A DNA stretch of 35,707 nt from Candidatus Kuenenia stuttgartensis (GCA_945904015.1 CAMDPK010000075.1:1-35707), one strand, 5' to 3'; shown: positions 8,594 through 17,937, counted from the stretch's first letter. Program-made: numbers and translations. Notes: a model not told the origin generated them from the letters alone.

Positions 8594-9021
8594 ATGCGGA
8601 CATTCAATTTCTCTCGGTGGACGAGTTGCTCACGATTCACCGACGCGGAATCTCCGAGCATGGCGGCAGTCCTGAGCTCCGTGACCGAGGACTGCTCGAA
8701 TCGGCGGCGGCCATGCCGATGGCTCAATACGGTGGGCACTTTCTGCATGAAGGGTTGGCCGGAATGGCGGCCGCGTATCTGTTCCATTTGTGCAAGAACC
8801 ATCCGTTTTTGGATGGCAATAAACGAGTCGCCGTCGCCGCGGCCGAAGTCTTCGTCATGCTGAATGGATGCAAATTGGCCGCGACCAATTTGCAACTCGA
8901 AGTTCTCACGCTCGGCGTTGCGGACAGTTCCATCTCGAAGGAGCAGGCCACCGCGTTTTTCAAGAAGCATGTGCGGCGCGAGCGACCGACCATCAAGAAA
9001 ACTCCACGAAAAAGAAAGTGA
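8590..9021 (+). CDS. doc: Doc-type (Fic fold) toxin, death-on-curing family
   Basis: A 143-residue protein carrying the Fic/Doc active-site motif HPFLDGNKR at 71-79, preceded by ELRDRGLLESA at 29-39 and HFLHEGLAGMAAAYLFHL, all typical of Doc. Characterised Doc toxins phosphorylate elongation factor Tu and stop translation. The motif is complete, so the toxin is probably active. It pairs with an AbrB-type rather than a Phd-type antitoxin, a known alternative pairing. The C-terminus is basic (RRERPTIKKTPRKRK), perhaps a late extension. The next gene starts only 3 nt after the stop codon. Confidence 0.92.
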   Translation: MNADIQFLSVDELLTIHRRGISEHGGSPELRDRGLLESAAAMPMAQYGGHFLHEGLAGMAAAYLFHLCKNHPFLDGNKRVAVAAAEVFVMLNGCKLAATNLQLEVLTLGVADSSISKEQATAFFKKHVRRERPTIKKTPRKRK

Positions 9022-9024
9022 CCG

Positions 9025-10239
9025 ATGTCCGTGGGAAAATCTCTCGACCACAAACTGGCCGCGATCCATGCCGATCCCAGCGGCTGCAAAGAGTTCATCA
9101 TCGCGGATGCGAAGGACGCTGACATGGGCTTTTCCATCGGCGCGCCCGGCAAGTCGCCGGAGCGGCATGATGGTGAGGTGCGATTCAAGACGTTGGCTCA
9201 GTACCGCCAACAGATTCGCGAAGTGATCGAGCAAGGGGTCGTGGACATCGTGCTGATGTCGGCCAGCACCAGCGAAGTGCTGACGATTCAGGAGCGACTG
9301 TTCGACAACTCGCACATCACTCCGGCGGCGCGGGCGAACGATGCAACCGACGTCCACATTCATCGCGGCGGCCGAATTCACACGACTCCCGCTCGCCCGT
9401 TTCGCACGGCGAGCCTCGATCACATGCAGTGCGGACATCTCGACTGCGCGCCGGAGGAGCGCTCACTCGGTGTCGATCTCGGACTGTATTCGACGACATT
9501 CAACAATCAGTTGGAGTTGGACATCGACGTGCTCAACCAGTTCAAAGAGTTCCGCGAGGAATGCGAGCGGAAGCAATTCCGCTACTTCCTTGAGATCTTC
9601 GACCCGAATGTCCCCGATGCCGTCGCTCCGGAGCAATTGCCGGGCTTCATCAACGACGTGATCGCTCGGTCGCTGGCCGGAGTCACGAGTGCGGGTCGGC
9701 CGACGTTTTTGAAGATGGTCTATCACGGCCCGCGCGCGATGGAGGAACTCGTCCGCTTCGATCCGCATCTGGTCGTCGGGATTCTGGGAGGAGGAGCCGG
9801 AACAACACTCGATGCGTTTCTGTTGATTCACGAGGCTCAGAAATACGGGGCCAAAGTCGCGCTCTTTGGCCGCAAGATCAACAACGCCGAGCACCAACTC
9901 GCGTTCATCCAGATGCTGCGCTACATCACCGATGGAGTGATTGAACCTCGCGAAGCGGTGCAGGCCTATCACGGCGTCTTGCAAGAATTGAAGATCACTC
10001 CACAGCGGTCGCTCGAAGACGATCTCACACTGCAAACCAACGTCATGAGCTACGGCGGCAGCGGCACGGTCATCAGCCTGCCATCGCCAACTGGCTCAAC
10101 GAAAACTGAGCCTGTGAGTGAGCCAGAACTGTCCAGGGCCACCACGACGAACGAATCTCCGAACTTCGCGAAGATGTCGGCTGGCGACCGGCTTCAGTAC
10201 CATCAGGAACGACTCAACCGGTTGTTCGGCAAGAAGTAG
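9025..10239 (+). CDS. Unassigned protein, possibly an aldolase-like TIM barrel
   Basis: A 404-residue soluble protein with no signal peptide or membrane segment. I do not firmly recognise the family. Barrel-like strand motifs recur: EFIIADAKDADMGF near 23-36, VDIVLMSAS near 73, FRYFLEIFDPN near 186, TFLKMVYHGPRAMEEL near 227 and HLVVGILGGGAGTTLDAF near 247. This pattern suggests a class I aldolase-like TIM barrel, with the lysine of TFLKMVY as a candidate Schiff-base residue, but that is inference. The C-terminal 50 residues are low complexity. It follows the toxin gene by 3 nt, so it is probably co-transcribed with the toxin-antitoxin pair. The TAG stop lies in the tip of palindromic element 6. 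Confidence 0.6.
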   Translation: MSVGKSLDHKLAAIHADPSGCKEFIIADAKDADMGFSIGAPGKSPERHDGEVRFKTLAQYRQQIREVIEQGVVDIVLMSASTSEVLTIQERLFDNSHITPAARANDATDVHIHRGGRIHTTPARPFRTASLDHMQCGHLDCAPEERSLGVDLGLYSTTFNNQLELDIDVLNQFKEFREECERKQFRYFLEIFDPNVPDAVAPEQLPGFINDVIARSLAGVTSAGRPTFLKMVYHGPRAMEELVRFDPHLVVGILGGGAGTTLDAFLLIHEAQKYGAKVALFGRKINNAEHQLAFIQMLRYITDGVIEPREAVQAYHGVLQELKITPQRSLEDDLTLQTNVMSYGGSGTVISLPSPTGSTKTEPVSEPELSRATTTNESPNFAKMSAGDRLQYHQERLNRLFGKK

Positions 10240-10307
10240 CCCGCCCCTTGCGGGTCGGATGATCCTCCGTTCGATTGAATCATCCAGGCCACAAGGGCCT
10301 GGGCGAC
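10236..10307. repeat. Degenerate palindromic repeat (element 6) at a stop codon
   Basis: The sequence starts GTAGCCCGCCCCTTGCGGGT and ends with an imperfect inverted copy (CCACAAGGGCCTGGGCGAC), with the inner pair GGATGAT/ATCATCC. Its first four bases, GTAG, contain the TAG stop of the preceding gene. The hairpin may end transcription or stabilise the 3' end, but there is no clear T-tract. Confidence 0.65.
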
Positions 10308-10364
10308 AGGTTTCGGAATTGCTGTTCTGCTCCTTGTGATTGAACGGCTCTTCGCATCCTCGAT

Positions 10365-11747
10365 ATGTTGTCGATTCCGAGTCGGTCGAGTGACCGTCCG
10401 GATTCTTCCGACACATCGAATCCCCGTGGATGTTCAGTGGCCGAATTGCTTCGCGCAAAGGTTGGCTCCGCTCGCGCCAACAATGATGTCTCCGGCCGAG
10501 TGAGGCGCTCACTGACACGGTGGGGTCTGCTCGTCGTGATCGCGATTGCCGTGGTGAGCGGCGTACTCATTTCGATCTCTCGACGACAGGAGCGGGCGCT
10601 GGCGGCAGTCGAGCAATTGCTGAGCAAAGGCGACGTGTCCGCCGCAACCCGCGAAGTCGGAACATTCCAGCGAGAATATCCCGCTGACGGTCGCGCGATT
10701 GCTCTTCGCGCACGCATTCTTTTGAAGGTTGGCCGGCCAAGAGAGGCCGCTCAACTGTTTGAGCAGCACGGCGCGGCGACCGCGGTCGATCTGCATGCCT
10801 GGGCGAAGTGCTACTTGATACAGTCCCAATGGTCGCTTGCCGCGCCGATCCTGACTCGGTTCCTGCAATTGGAACCCAAGGATGCGGACGGATTGTACGA
10901 ATTGATGGTGTGCAACACGCGCAACGGACGCCTGAAGGAGGCGCTCGAGTTGGCGGACCAACTGGCACAGCTCCCGACTCACGAGGTTCTCGGGCACTTG
11001 TACCTGGCGACCGTTCACAACGATTTGAAGAACGAGGAGCAGGCCGTCGTGGAATTCGGCAAGGTTCTGCAACTCGATCCGGAGCTGCGTGGCTTGTCCA
11101 TTTCTCCGGAAGAATTCCTCTCGGCATACGGTGGCACGCTGGTCAGTTTGGGACGGAGTGACGAGGCGGTCGGTCTCTTGAAACGCAGTCTTGAGACACG
11201 CGCCACGCCGGATGCAGCGGTGTCGCTCGGCCAGGCGCTCTTGCAGCTTGGCGAAACGCGAGAGGCGGTTGCCAACTGGGAACTCGCGGTGAAGTTGGAA
11301 CCGCAGTCTCACCGGGCTCGCGAATCGCTTGCCGACATCGCACTTCGCGAGGGCCACGCGCAAACGGCTCTGGAGTGGTTACAACCTTTGGAGGACAGCG
11401 CCAAGCTGGAACCGGCGACCGCGTTCCTGCTGCAGCGGATCTATCAACGCTTGGGAGACTCCGAGAAAGCCGCGATCTGGCAAGCTCGAACGGCGCAGTT
11501 GCGACGAAAACGCGAAGTCGAATCGGCCGTGGATCGCTTGCAAATCGAAGCTCCCCATTCGTACTGGGCGCAGATCATTCGAGCGTATCGTTTTGCTGAA
11601 GCCGGAAACTGGTTGGAAGCCGAAGTTCTGATGCAACAGATCCGTGACTCTGATTCGACCGAGGCATTCGTGCAACAATTCCGGCATTCCGTGAAAACAC
11701 ACGGAGCGTTGCCACCGCTGGAAACAATTCCGATTCGGTTGTTCTGA
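10365..11747 (+). CDS. Membrane-anchored TPR protein
   Basis: About 460 residues. A basic N-terminus is followed by one transmembrane helix (about 53-71, GLLVVIAIAVVSGVLISIS) and then a long helical domain of tetratricopeptide repeats, for example AREVGTFQREYPADGRAIALRARILLKVGRPREAAQLF and AVSLGQALLQLGETREAVANWELAVKLEPQSHRARESLADIALREG. It is probably tethered to the cytoplasmic membrane with the repeats outside, as an assembly or scaffold factor. The start is uncertain: no clear ribosome-binding site precedes ATG 10365, and GTG 10437 is an alternative. It is the first gene of the cluster and is followed after 25 bp by a CRTAC1-type gene. The other TPR gene at 17934-19211 follows the second CRTAC1 gene. 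Confidence 0.82.
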   Translation: MLSIPSRSSDRPDSSDTSNPRGCSVAELLRAKVGSARANNDVSGRVRRSLTRWGLLVVIAIAVVSGVLISISRRQERALAAVEQLLSKGDVSAATREVGTFQREYPADGRAIALRARILLKVGRPREAAQLFEQHGAATAVDLHAWAKCYLIQSQWSLAAPILTRFLQLEPKDADGLYELMVCNTRNGRLKEALELADQLAQLPTHEVLGHLYLATVHNDLKNEEQAVVEFGKVLQLDPELRGLSISPEEFLSAYGGTLVSLGRSDEAVGLLKRSLETRATPDAAVSLGQALLQLGETREAVANWELAVKLEPQSHRARESLADIALREGHAQTALEWLQPLEDSAKLEPATAFLLQRIYQRLGDSEKAAIWQARTAQLRRKREVESAVDRLQIEAPHSYWAQIIRAYRFAEAGNWLEAEVLMQQIRDSDSTEAFVQQFRHSVKTHGALPPLETIPIRLF

Positions 11748-11772
11748 GGGAAGCGGAGCGAGGAGATCACCG

Positions 11773-13611
11773 TTGAGAAGCAGCGTCCGCGGATTTCACG
11801 ATGTCGCATCAAACTGGATGGTCATGCTGTTCGCGTTGTGCGTGCTGGGTTGCCATGACCAGTCGGCACCTGAACCGGTCGATCCAACGACCACACACCG
11901 CCCGGGAGTCGCTCAGGCCGATCGCGGAGAATCGGTGCTAACCGATCTGGCACGCAGCGGCTCGAACGAACCTGCGTGGTTCGACGATGTGACATCCTCC
12001 AGTGGAATCGATTTCGTTCACGTTTCCGGAGACTCGCCCGAGAAACCATTTCCGGCCGCGAATGGAAGTGGACTGGGCATGCTCGATTTCGATCTCGACG
12101 GCTGGCAGGATTTGCTATTTCTGACCGGAACGCAGTTTCCGGTGGATGTGAATCGGAAGAAGCCCCGCAATCGAATCTATCGGAATCGCGGGGAACTTCA
12201 CTTTGAAGATGTGACGGACCAAACCGGACTGGGACACACAGGTTTCAGCGCGGGCCTCGCGGTCGGAGACTTCGACAACGATGGTTTTCCGGACGTGTAC
12301 GTGACGTGCTTCGGTGCCAATCAGATGTATTTGAATCGAGGCGACGGAACGTTCGACGAAGTTGGCGAGCAAGCGGGCGTTGGTCACGCTCAATGGGGAA
12401 CAAGTGCCGCCTGTTTGGACTTCGACAACGACGGATTCCTGGATCTCTATGTCTGCAACTACGGCAAATGGTCGCTCGATACGAATCCCTTCTGCGGAGA
12501 CCCGGCGCGCGGAGTGAGAGTGTTTTGCAGCCCCCGCTCGATCGAACCCTTGCACGACGTCTTGTATCGGAACCTGGGAGATGGTCGGTTCGAAAATGTC
12601 ACGGAGGCGGTGGGGTTGGCAACCGCACCGGCACGAAGTCAGGGAATTGTCGCCGCCGATCTGAACAACGATGGCTGGATCGACTTGTACGTTGGAAATG
12701 ATCTGCAAGCGAATTCCCTCTTCTTGAATCGGGGCGGCGCAAAGTTCGAGAGTGTGGGTGAGCTCATGGGTGCGGCCTACGATTATGTCGGAAACATGCA
12801 AGCCAGCATGGGAGTCGATGCAGCGGACACGAACGGCGATGGCTGGCTGGATCTGTTCGCGACCAACTTCGAAGACGAACACAACGCGCTCTACGAGAAT
12901 CTGCGAGGCGAGTTCTTTGATGAAGTGGCCCATCAACGCGGACTGGCCCGCGAATCGCTTCCGTGGGTCGGGTGGGGAACTCTGTTTGCCGACTTTGATC
13001 TGGATCAACGGCTGGATGTGATTGTCGTCAATGGTCACGTTGACAATAACCGACGTGAACTTGGGCAAGATTCCTCCTACGAGCAACCGCCACTCGTTTG
13101 GAAGAACAACGGAAACCGCTTCGACTTTCTTGGAGTTGCCGCTGGGAAGTTCTTCGAGTCTCGTGGGTGTGCGCGCGGACTCTCGATCGGCGATCTGGAT
13201 AACGACGGTGCCGTTGATGTCGTGGTTGGCCACCAGGACGCGGCTCCTGTGGTCTTGCGAAATCGAAACCGCGCTCCACCGGAGGCGGTGTCGCGAATCA
13301 TCCGAATCCACCTGGTTGGAACACGCTCCAATCGCGACGCCGTCGGTTCCAGGCTGGTCGTCGACGACCCGACGGGAACATCGCAAATGCGCATCGTTCG
13401 CGGTGGCGGTAGCTATCTTTCAGCGCACGATCTCCGGCAAGTCCTCGTCACTTCTAAAGCCAACGAACCAATTGTTGTTTCGATTCATTGGCCGAACGGC
13501 ATGCACCACACACTTGAGCCACTCGTGCCGGGTCATCAGTATGTTGTGATTGAACCACCGGACAAGACGGACCCTCATCCGAGAGTCCTTAACCGAGGGA
13601 GGCTACAATGA
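11773..13611 (+). CDS. CRTAC1-type lipoprotein (FG-GAP/VCBS propeller, ASPIC/UnbV)
   Basis: A 612-residue protein exported as a lipoprotein (LFALCVLGC, Cys27). Seven calcium-binding repeats of the form DxDxDGxxD are visible (DFDLDGWQD, DFDNDGFPD, DFDNDGFLD, DLNNDGWID, DTNGDGWLD, DFDLDQRLD, DLDNDGAVD), matching a seven-bladed beta-propeller. The C-terminus has the ASPIC/UnbV region (AVGSRLVV, IVRGGGSYLSAHD, VSIHWPNG). A Cys pair (FCGDPARGVRVFC) may form a disulfide. The start is TTG 11773 with AGGAG upstream; ATG 11818 would remove the positive charges of the signal peptide. The role of the family in planctomycetes is unknown; surface binding or adhesion is likely. The stop overlaps the next gene by 4 bp. 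Confidence 0.9.
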   Translation: MRSSVRGFHDVASNWMVMLFALCVLGCHDQSAPEPVDPTTTHRPGVAQADRGESVLTDLARSGSNEPAWFDDVTSSSGIDFVHVSGDSPEKPFPAANGSGLGMLDFDLDGWQDLLFLTGTQFPVDVNRKKPRNRIYRNRGELHFEDVTDQTGLGHTGFSAGLAVGDFDNDGFPDVYVTCFGANQMYLNRGDGTFDEVGEQAGVGHAQWGTSAACLDFDNDGFLDLYVCNYGKWSLDTNPFCGDPARGVRVFCSPRSIEPLHDVLYRNLGDGRFENVTEAVGLATAPARSQGIVAADLNNDGWIDLYVGNDLQANSLFLNRGGAKFESVGELMGAAYDYVGNMQASMGVDAADTNGDGWLDLFATNFEDEHNALYENLRGEFFDEVAHQRGLARESLPWVGWGTLFADFDLDQRLDVIVVNGHVDNNRRELGQDSSYEQPPLVWKNNGNRFDFLGVAAGKFFESRGCARGLSIGDLDNDGAVDVVVGHQDAAPVVLRNRNRAPPEAVSRIIRIHLVGTRSNRDAVGSRLVVDDPTGTSQMRIVRGGGSYLSAHDLRQVLVTSKANEPIVVSIHWPNGMHHTLEPLVPGHQYVVIEPPDKTDPHPRVLNRGRLQ

Positions 13612-14153
13612 GCGGGCTGGCAACTTCGGCAGACGGTAGCAAGACAGCTGGCTCCGCAGCAGGCGGATCAAGAACTCCTTGGGGCCGTCTGCTTTTGATC
13701 ACTCTCTGTTTGGTGGTTGTCGGGTCCGGGGGAGTTTACTGGTGGGCGTTCGAAGGCGGCGAGAAATGGTGGCACTCCGTTTTGCTGCCCGCCAAGGCGA
13801 CCTTTCGGGGGAAAGTCACGTTGGATGGTGAGCCGCTCCGTGGCGGACAACTGATGGCGTTGCCCGTTCGAGCAGGTGTTCCCCAATCGGCTGGTTTCAT
13901 TGGGCAGGATGGCGAGTTCATTCTGCGCACCGACATCGATGGCAATTACGTCGACCACGCTTTCGTCGGCCGTTATCGCGTCACGGTGACGCAATTCGCG
14001 ATGCAGGTGGGGGCATCGCCTCCACGAATGACATCGCCAGCCAAGTACGCCAGTACCGCAACATCTGAGTTGTCGATCACTGTGGATCGCGATGCTTCCA
14101 AGAACGAAGCTCTGATCGAGTTGCGTTCCGATTCCAATGAGTCCAACGAGTAG
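13608..14153 (+). CDS. Single-pass membrane protein with carboxypeptidase-regulatory-like domain
   Basis: A 181-residue protein: a Ser/Gly-rich cytoplasmic start, one transmembrane helix (about 28-47, LLLITLCLVVVGSGGVYWWA) and an outer beta-sandwich. The sandwich shows the pattern FRGKVTLDGEPLRGGQLMALP, then GEFILRTDIDGNYVDHAFVGRYRVTVTQ, as in the carboxypeptidase-regulatory-like/transthyretin-like small proteins found beside DUF1559 genes in planctomycetes. No catalytic residues are expected. ATG 13608 overlaps the stop of the CRTAC1 gene (ATGA), so the two are translationally coupled. Confidence 0.78.
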   Translation: MSGLATSADGSKTAGSAAGGSRTPWGRLLLITLCLVVVGSGGVYWWAFEGGEKWWHSVLLPAKATFRGKVTLDGEPLRGGQLMALPVRAGVPQSAGFIGQDGEFILRTDIDGNYVDHAFVGRYRVTVTQFAMQVGASPPRMTSPAKYASTATSELSITVDRDASKNEALIELRSDSNESNE

Positions 14154-14861
14154 CAACCAGCCACAGATCCTGGACTGCGGAACAATCGATCGCGTCGCTC
14201 ACGCGATTCGGAGAATTCTGCCTCGTACTCGGGGATACAAAACCCGCCATTAACCGGTGGGAAAGTGCCCTTCAAAGGCCATAATCTCGCCATTTCGGCG
14301 GACATTCTGCAAAACCTGAGCGGATGACAGCGATCAAGGGATGACATCCAATCGTGTTGGATTGGGTTTCAGAAAGCTCGCAGACGATGCGCACTGCGAC
14401 ACTCAAACGCTCCTTCGCCTGTTGAAATCGCTTGTGAAAGCCGGTGTTGCCAAGGAAGTTCTCACCTTTGCTCAACAAGCCCACTCGGTTCACCGGCAAA
14501 ATCACGAGAACAATCTGTGACTTCTGGAACCTAATCGCCGGCAGAAAGACCTTGCGAATAGACAAGTGCATCGGGGGTCCGAGACTGCTCAAGTGAGGCA
14601 TTTCATGATGTCTCCGTTGCGTTGAAGAAACGCGGTTGACGTGCGATGAGGTCAAGAAAATTGTGAACTGATGTTTGACATGTAAGTCCAAAAACGGCAC
14701 GCTGTTGGAACGGTGCAGTTGCCTGGTTGACGAATTTTTAGTCTTTTCGAAAATCTGTTTGATGGCCAGGATGACAAATTCGGGCAGTTGTGAGACGGCC
14801 TGACGAAGCGAGTAAGCCAGAGAGATTTCATTTTTTCTTGTTTTCGGACTCGGAGGTTTTT
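14154..14861. other. Long intergenic region upstream of the pseudopilin gene
   Basis: About 700 bp with no gene I can support. It seems poorer in GC than its flanks. A 142-codon minus-strand frame (14272-14700) and a 59-codon plus-strand frame (14341-14520) are present, but neither resembles a known family or has a good ribosome-binding site. The 3' part (about 14720-14860) is the likely promoter and leader of the DUF1559 gene. TTGACG at 14727-14732 is a possible -35 box, but the -10 position (AAAATC, 14750-14755) is poor. A strong GGAGG lies just before the DUF1559 start. Confidence 0.5.
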
Positions 14862-15923
14862 ATGTCCAGACATCGCTTTCGGTTTGGTTTCACGTTGATT
14901 GAGTTGTTGGTTGTTATCGCCATCATCGCTGTTCTGATCGCGCTGCTACTCCCGGCCGTTCAGCAGGCGCGCGAGGCGGCTCGGCGCTCTCAGTGCAAGA
15001 ACAATCTCAAGCAGATTGGTCTCGCCTTTCACAATTATCATGACGGAGCAAAGCAGTTCCCCATCAGCATCTCTTGGAGTGGCAGTGACGACTTTCGCGG
15101 AGCCTTCTCGGACAAGGTTTTTATGCTTCCGTTCCTTGAACAGAATGCAAACTATAAGCTGACTGACTTTACGACCGGTTGTGGTGCATTTGATCCAGGC
15201 GGTTGGAATTGTGGCGGCGGAAACCCAAACATCAGAACCCAGAGCGTCCGGTTCCCCATGTTTCTTTGCCCCTCTGAACCAAACGTGATCGCCGGCGGAC
15301 AAGCGAATTTCAGTTATGCGATCAATCATGGAACTTCGCATATCAATCACACGGGCGCTGCGAATAACGGCGCGACGAACGGCCTTCACAACGGTGTCGC
15401 CTCGTTCGTCATGGGAGCACCAGCGACCAACCACTGGAACCGCAGTGACATACCAGTGAGTACCGGCAAGGTGAGTGACGGCCTGAGCACGACAGCTCTG
15501 TATGCTGAAATCCAACTGGATTCTCTTGGAAATCAACCTGGTTCCGACCCGGACCCAGTCAAGCGGCGAACTCAAGTCCACACTTGGGCTGGGGGGACGA
15601 GTACTCAAGCGACTCGCCAGGATTGTTTGAACCAGACCGGGTTGAGCGGCCGTCCGAATATGCGTGGTCGATCTTGGGCTTGGTCGTTCATGGGAGTCGG
15701 GTCGGCCTACAACCACACGATGATGCCGAATGAGAAGAACTGCCATTCGTATACCGATGACTGGGGCGGCTCGAACCTCATGGCGGCGGGCAGCCAACAT
15801 CAAGGGGTTGCGCATGTCGCCATGGCGGACGGGGGGGTGCGGGCGGTCTCGAGCAATGTTGCCAACGAGGTGTGGTGGGGCATCGGAACTCGTAATGGTC
15901 AGGAACGAGTTTCCGATTTCTAA
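14862..15923 (+). CDS. DUF1559 pseudopilin-like secreted protein
   Basis: A 353-residue member of the large planctomycete DUF1559 family. The N-terminus is a type IV prepilin signal: FGFTLIELLVVIAIIAVLIA, with cleavage expected after the Gly of FG|FTLIE. AVQQAREAARRSQCKNNLKQIGLAFHNYHD follows, the usual start of the globular part. The C-terminal H-X9-DG signature is present (HQGVAHVAMADG). The product is probably processed by a prepilin peptidase and either assembled into a pseudopilus or left as a surface protein; its role is unknown. ATG 14862 has GGAGG upstream. A strong terminator follows at 15982, so this gene may be monocistronic and highly expressed. Confidence 0.94.
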   Translation: MSRHRFRFGFTLIELLVVIAIIAVLIALLLPAVQQAREAARRSQCKNNLKQIGLAFHNYHDGAKQFPISISWSGSDDFRGAFSDKVFMLPFLEQNANYKLTDFTTGCGAFDPGGWNCGGGNPNIRTQSVRFPMFLCPSEPNVIAGGQANFSYAINHGTSHINHTGAANNGATNGLHNGVASFVMGAPATNHWNRSDIPVSTGKVSDGLSTTALYAEIQLDSLGNQPGSDPDPVKRRTQVHTWAGGTSTQATRQDCLNQTGLSGRPNMRGRSWAWSFMGVGSAYNHTMMPNEKNCHSYTDDWGGSNLMAAGSQHQGVAHVAMADGGVRAVSSNVANEVWWGIGTRNGQERVSDF

Positions 15924-15981
15924 AGTCTTCCGTTCCTGCTGGAAAACAGCAGATTTGAACTTCCGATCCGTGTCTTTCGGG

Positions 15982-16020
15982 AAAGGGCCGTGTGCGTTTC
16001 GCGCACGGCCCTTTCTTTGT
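15982..16020 (+). terminator. Intrinsic terminator after the DUF1559 gene
   Basis: AAAGGGCCGTG and CACGGCCCTTT pair over 11 bp. The stem extends through TGCG/CGCG (one wobble) to a 3-nt TTT loop. It is followed by CTTTGT. A stem of about 15 bp and a short T-rich tail 60 bp after the stop codon make this the clearest terminator in the window. It separates the pseudopilin gene from the second CRTAC1/TPR pair. Confidence 0.85.
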
Positions 16021-16101
16021 CAGTTGTTGCAGCGGTTCTCCAAAATCCTAAGGGGTCGGTTGTTTGGCGACGTTGCCCGTCTATGAGGATTCGTCGAGAT
16101 C

Positions 16102-17937
16102 ATGCGTTGGGGCACCTGGGCAGCAATCTGCGCCGTTCTGGCGTTCGGGGGATGCAGCGATGCTGTGTCGCCGAGCCGAGCCGAGCCAACGGAAGCCGAA
16201 TTGAGTAGCGTGCAAAAGACGCACGCTCAGGATTTGCGTCAGGCCCGTGAAGAATTAAAGGCAGTGCTCACGAGTCGCGATCCCTCGGACGTTGGGCCGT
16301 TCCCGCAGTTCACAGACGTCGCCGCCAAGTGTGGTCTTGAATTCTCGTTTCATACTGACGCCATACCCGGGCGTTATTTCCTTCCCGAGATCATGGGGGG
16401 CGGAGCCGCTTGGTTTGACTTTGATCGTGATGGCTGGCTGGACCTGTTTCTTGTCAATGGCGATGAACTCGCAGCGGGAACTTTGGGACCGAAGCGTCAC
16501 GCCGATGTGTTGTTTCACAATCGGGGTGGGCAGGTTTTTGAGGAGATCTCAAGTACCGCATTGGCAGGCACGATCGGATACGGTCAGGGCTGCGCCGTTG
16601 GTGATTTTGACGGCGATGGGTTTGAAGACCTCTATGTGACCGGCTACCGGACGAGCACGTTGTTGCACAATCTCGGTGACGGAACCTTTGCCGACGCGAC
16701 TCCGGAATCGGGCACGCTGAATGAACTCTGGGGTGCGAGTGTCGTGTGGCTGGATATCAACGACGATCGAAATCTCGATCTGTATGTGGTGAATTACCTG
16801 GATGTCACGTTCGAGAATCAGCAGCATTGCCGTTTCAATGGCGTGGCCGGCTACTGTGGTCCGGGGCATTACGAAGCGGTCAGCGATCGGCTCTTTCTAA
16901 ATCTTGGCGATGGCCGATTTCGCGATGTGTCCGATGAAGTTGGAATCGCGATCCCCAATGGCAAAGGACTGGGAGTGACCGTCCTCGACTTCGATCTGGA
17001 TGGCCAGAACGAAATCTACGTCGCCAATGACATGACGCCGAATTTCTTGTTCCAGCGTCTCGCGAGTCGTGATCGAGCAAGTCGTCCCGATGCGGTGGAA
17101 GGGCTTCCGAGATTTCGCGATATCGCGCCCATTGCAGGCTGCGCCGTAAGCGACATGGGGCAAAACGAGGCGAGCATGGGCGTCACCTGTGCCGATTTCG
17201 ACAACAACGGTTTTTACGACATCTTCGTGACAAATTTCTATGCCCAGAAAAACACTCTGTACCGAAACCTGGGAGGGCTTCAATTTGAAGATGACAGCCG
17301 CCGGTCACGCATTGTCGCGATGAGTTACGATCGGCTCGGATTCGGGACCGTGGCCTTAGACTACGACCGTGATGGCAGTTCGGACCTGTTTATCGCAAAT
17401 GGTCACGTCTTGGGGCCCGCGCACAAGCCGTTTGAAATGTTGCCGCAGATCCTGCACAACGACGGTCAGGCTCGATTCGATGACATCGGGAACCGAGCCG
17501 GTGATTACTTCCGGCAACTTTGCGTGGGACGCGGTGCCGCTGGAGCGGATTACGACAACGACGGTGACTTGGATTTGTTGGTGACGCATCTCGATCGCCC
17601 CGTCGCGCTGCTCCGCAATGAGACGGTCACTCGAAATCATTTTCTGGGCATCGAGTTGCAACGGTCTGACCGTCTTCCTCCGCAGGGAACACAGGTGATC
17701 GTCGAGGCCGGTCCACGACGAATCTCCAGCATGAGTGTCGGAGGCGGGAGCTATCTGTGTGCGAGTGATCCACGGCTGCTGATTGGCCTCGGAGACTGGA
17801 GCGACCCGGTGACGGTCGAAATCCGCTGGCAAAATGGCGAGGTCGTTCGGCACGAGAATGTGACCGTGGATCGCTATTGGTTGGCGATCGAAGGGCACGC
17901 ACTGTTGCCGCCGGTCTGGGGAGCTGGGACACCGTGA
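16102..17937 (+). CDS. CRTAC1-type secreted protein (FG-GAP/VCBS propeller, ASPIC/UnbV)
   Basis: A 611-residue paralogue of the protein at 11773-13611, with the same plan. A signal sequence ends at a weak lipobox (LAFGGC, Cys18), followed by a short helical spacer (residues 30-60) that the other copy lacks. Seven propeller motifs follow (DFDRDGWLD, DFDGDGFED, DINDDRNLD, DFDLDGQNE, DFDNNGFYD, DYDRDGSSD, DYDNDGDLD), then an ASPIC/UnbV tail (GTQVIVEAG, SMSVGGGSYLCASD, VEIRWQNGEVV). Several calcium-loop positions are substituted (DRN and QNE loops). The two copies are divergent, so the duplication is old or they have different partners. The stop overlaps the next start (GTGA), coupling it to the TPR protein. 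Confidence 0.9.
   Translation: MRWGTWAAICAVLAFGGCSDAVSPSRAEPTEAELSSVQKTHAQDLRQAREELKAVLTSRDPSDVGPFPQFTDVAAKCGLEFSFHTDAIPGRYFLPEIMGGGAAWFDFDRDGWLDLFLVNGDELAAGTLGPKRHADVLFHNRGGQVFEEISSTALAGTIGYGQGCAVGDFDGDGFEDLYVTGYRTSTLLHNLGDGTFADATPESGTLNELWGASVVWLDINDDRNLDLYVVNYLDVTFENQQHCRFNGVAGYCGPGHYEAVSDRLFLNLGDGRFRDVSDEVGIAIPNGKGLGVTVLDFDLDGQNEIYVANDMTPNFLFQRLASRDRASRPDAVEGLPRFRDIAPIAGCAVSDMGQNEASMGVTCADFDNNGFYDIFVTNFYAQKNTLYRNLGGLQFEDDSRRSRIVAMSYDRLGFGTVALDYDRDGSSDLFIANGHVLGPAHKPFEMLPQILHNDGQARFDDIGNRAGDYFRQLCVGRGAAGADYDNDGDLDLLVTHLDRPVALLRNETVTRNHFLGIELQRSDRLPPQGTQVIVEAGPRRISSMSVGGGSYLCASDPRLLIGLGDWSDPVTVEIRWQNGEVVRHENVTVDRYWLAIEGHALLPPVWGAGTP

Noticed and set aside
12115..13386. A 423-codon minus-strand open frame
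   Set aside because: Antisense to the CRTAC1 gene; its regular pattern mirrors the calcium-loop repeats of the real gene.
14341..14520. A 59-codon plus-strand frame (MTSNRVGLGF...)
   Set aside because: Composition is plausible for a small protein but there is no ribosome-binding site and no homology that I recognise.
14272..14700. A 142-codon minus-strand frame in the gap before the pseudopilin gene
   Set aside because: No coding gene opposes it, so it deserved a look, but it has no ribosome-binding site, no recognisable family and overlaps other short frames. Not called.
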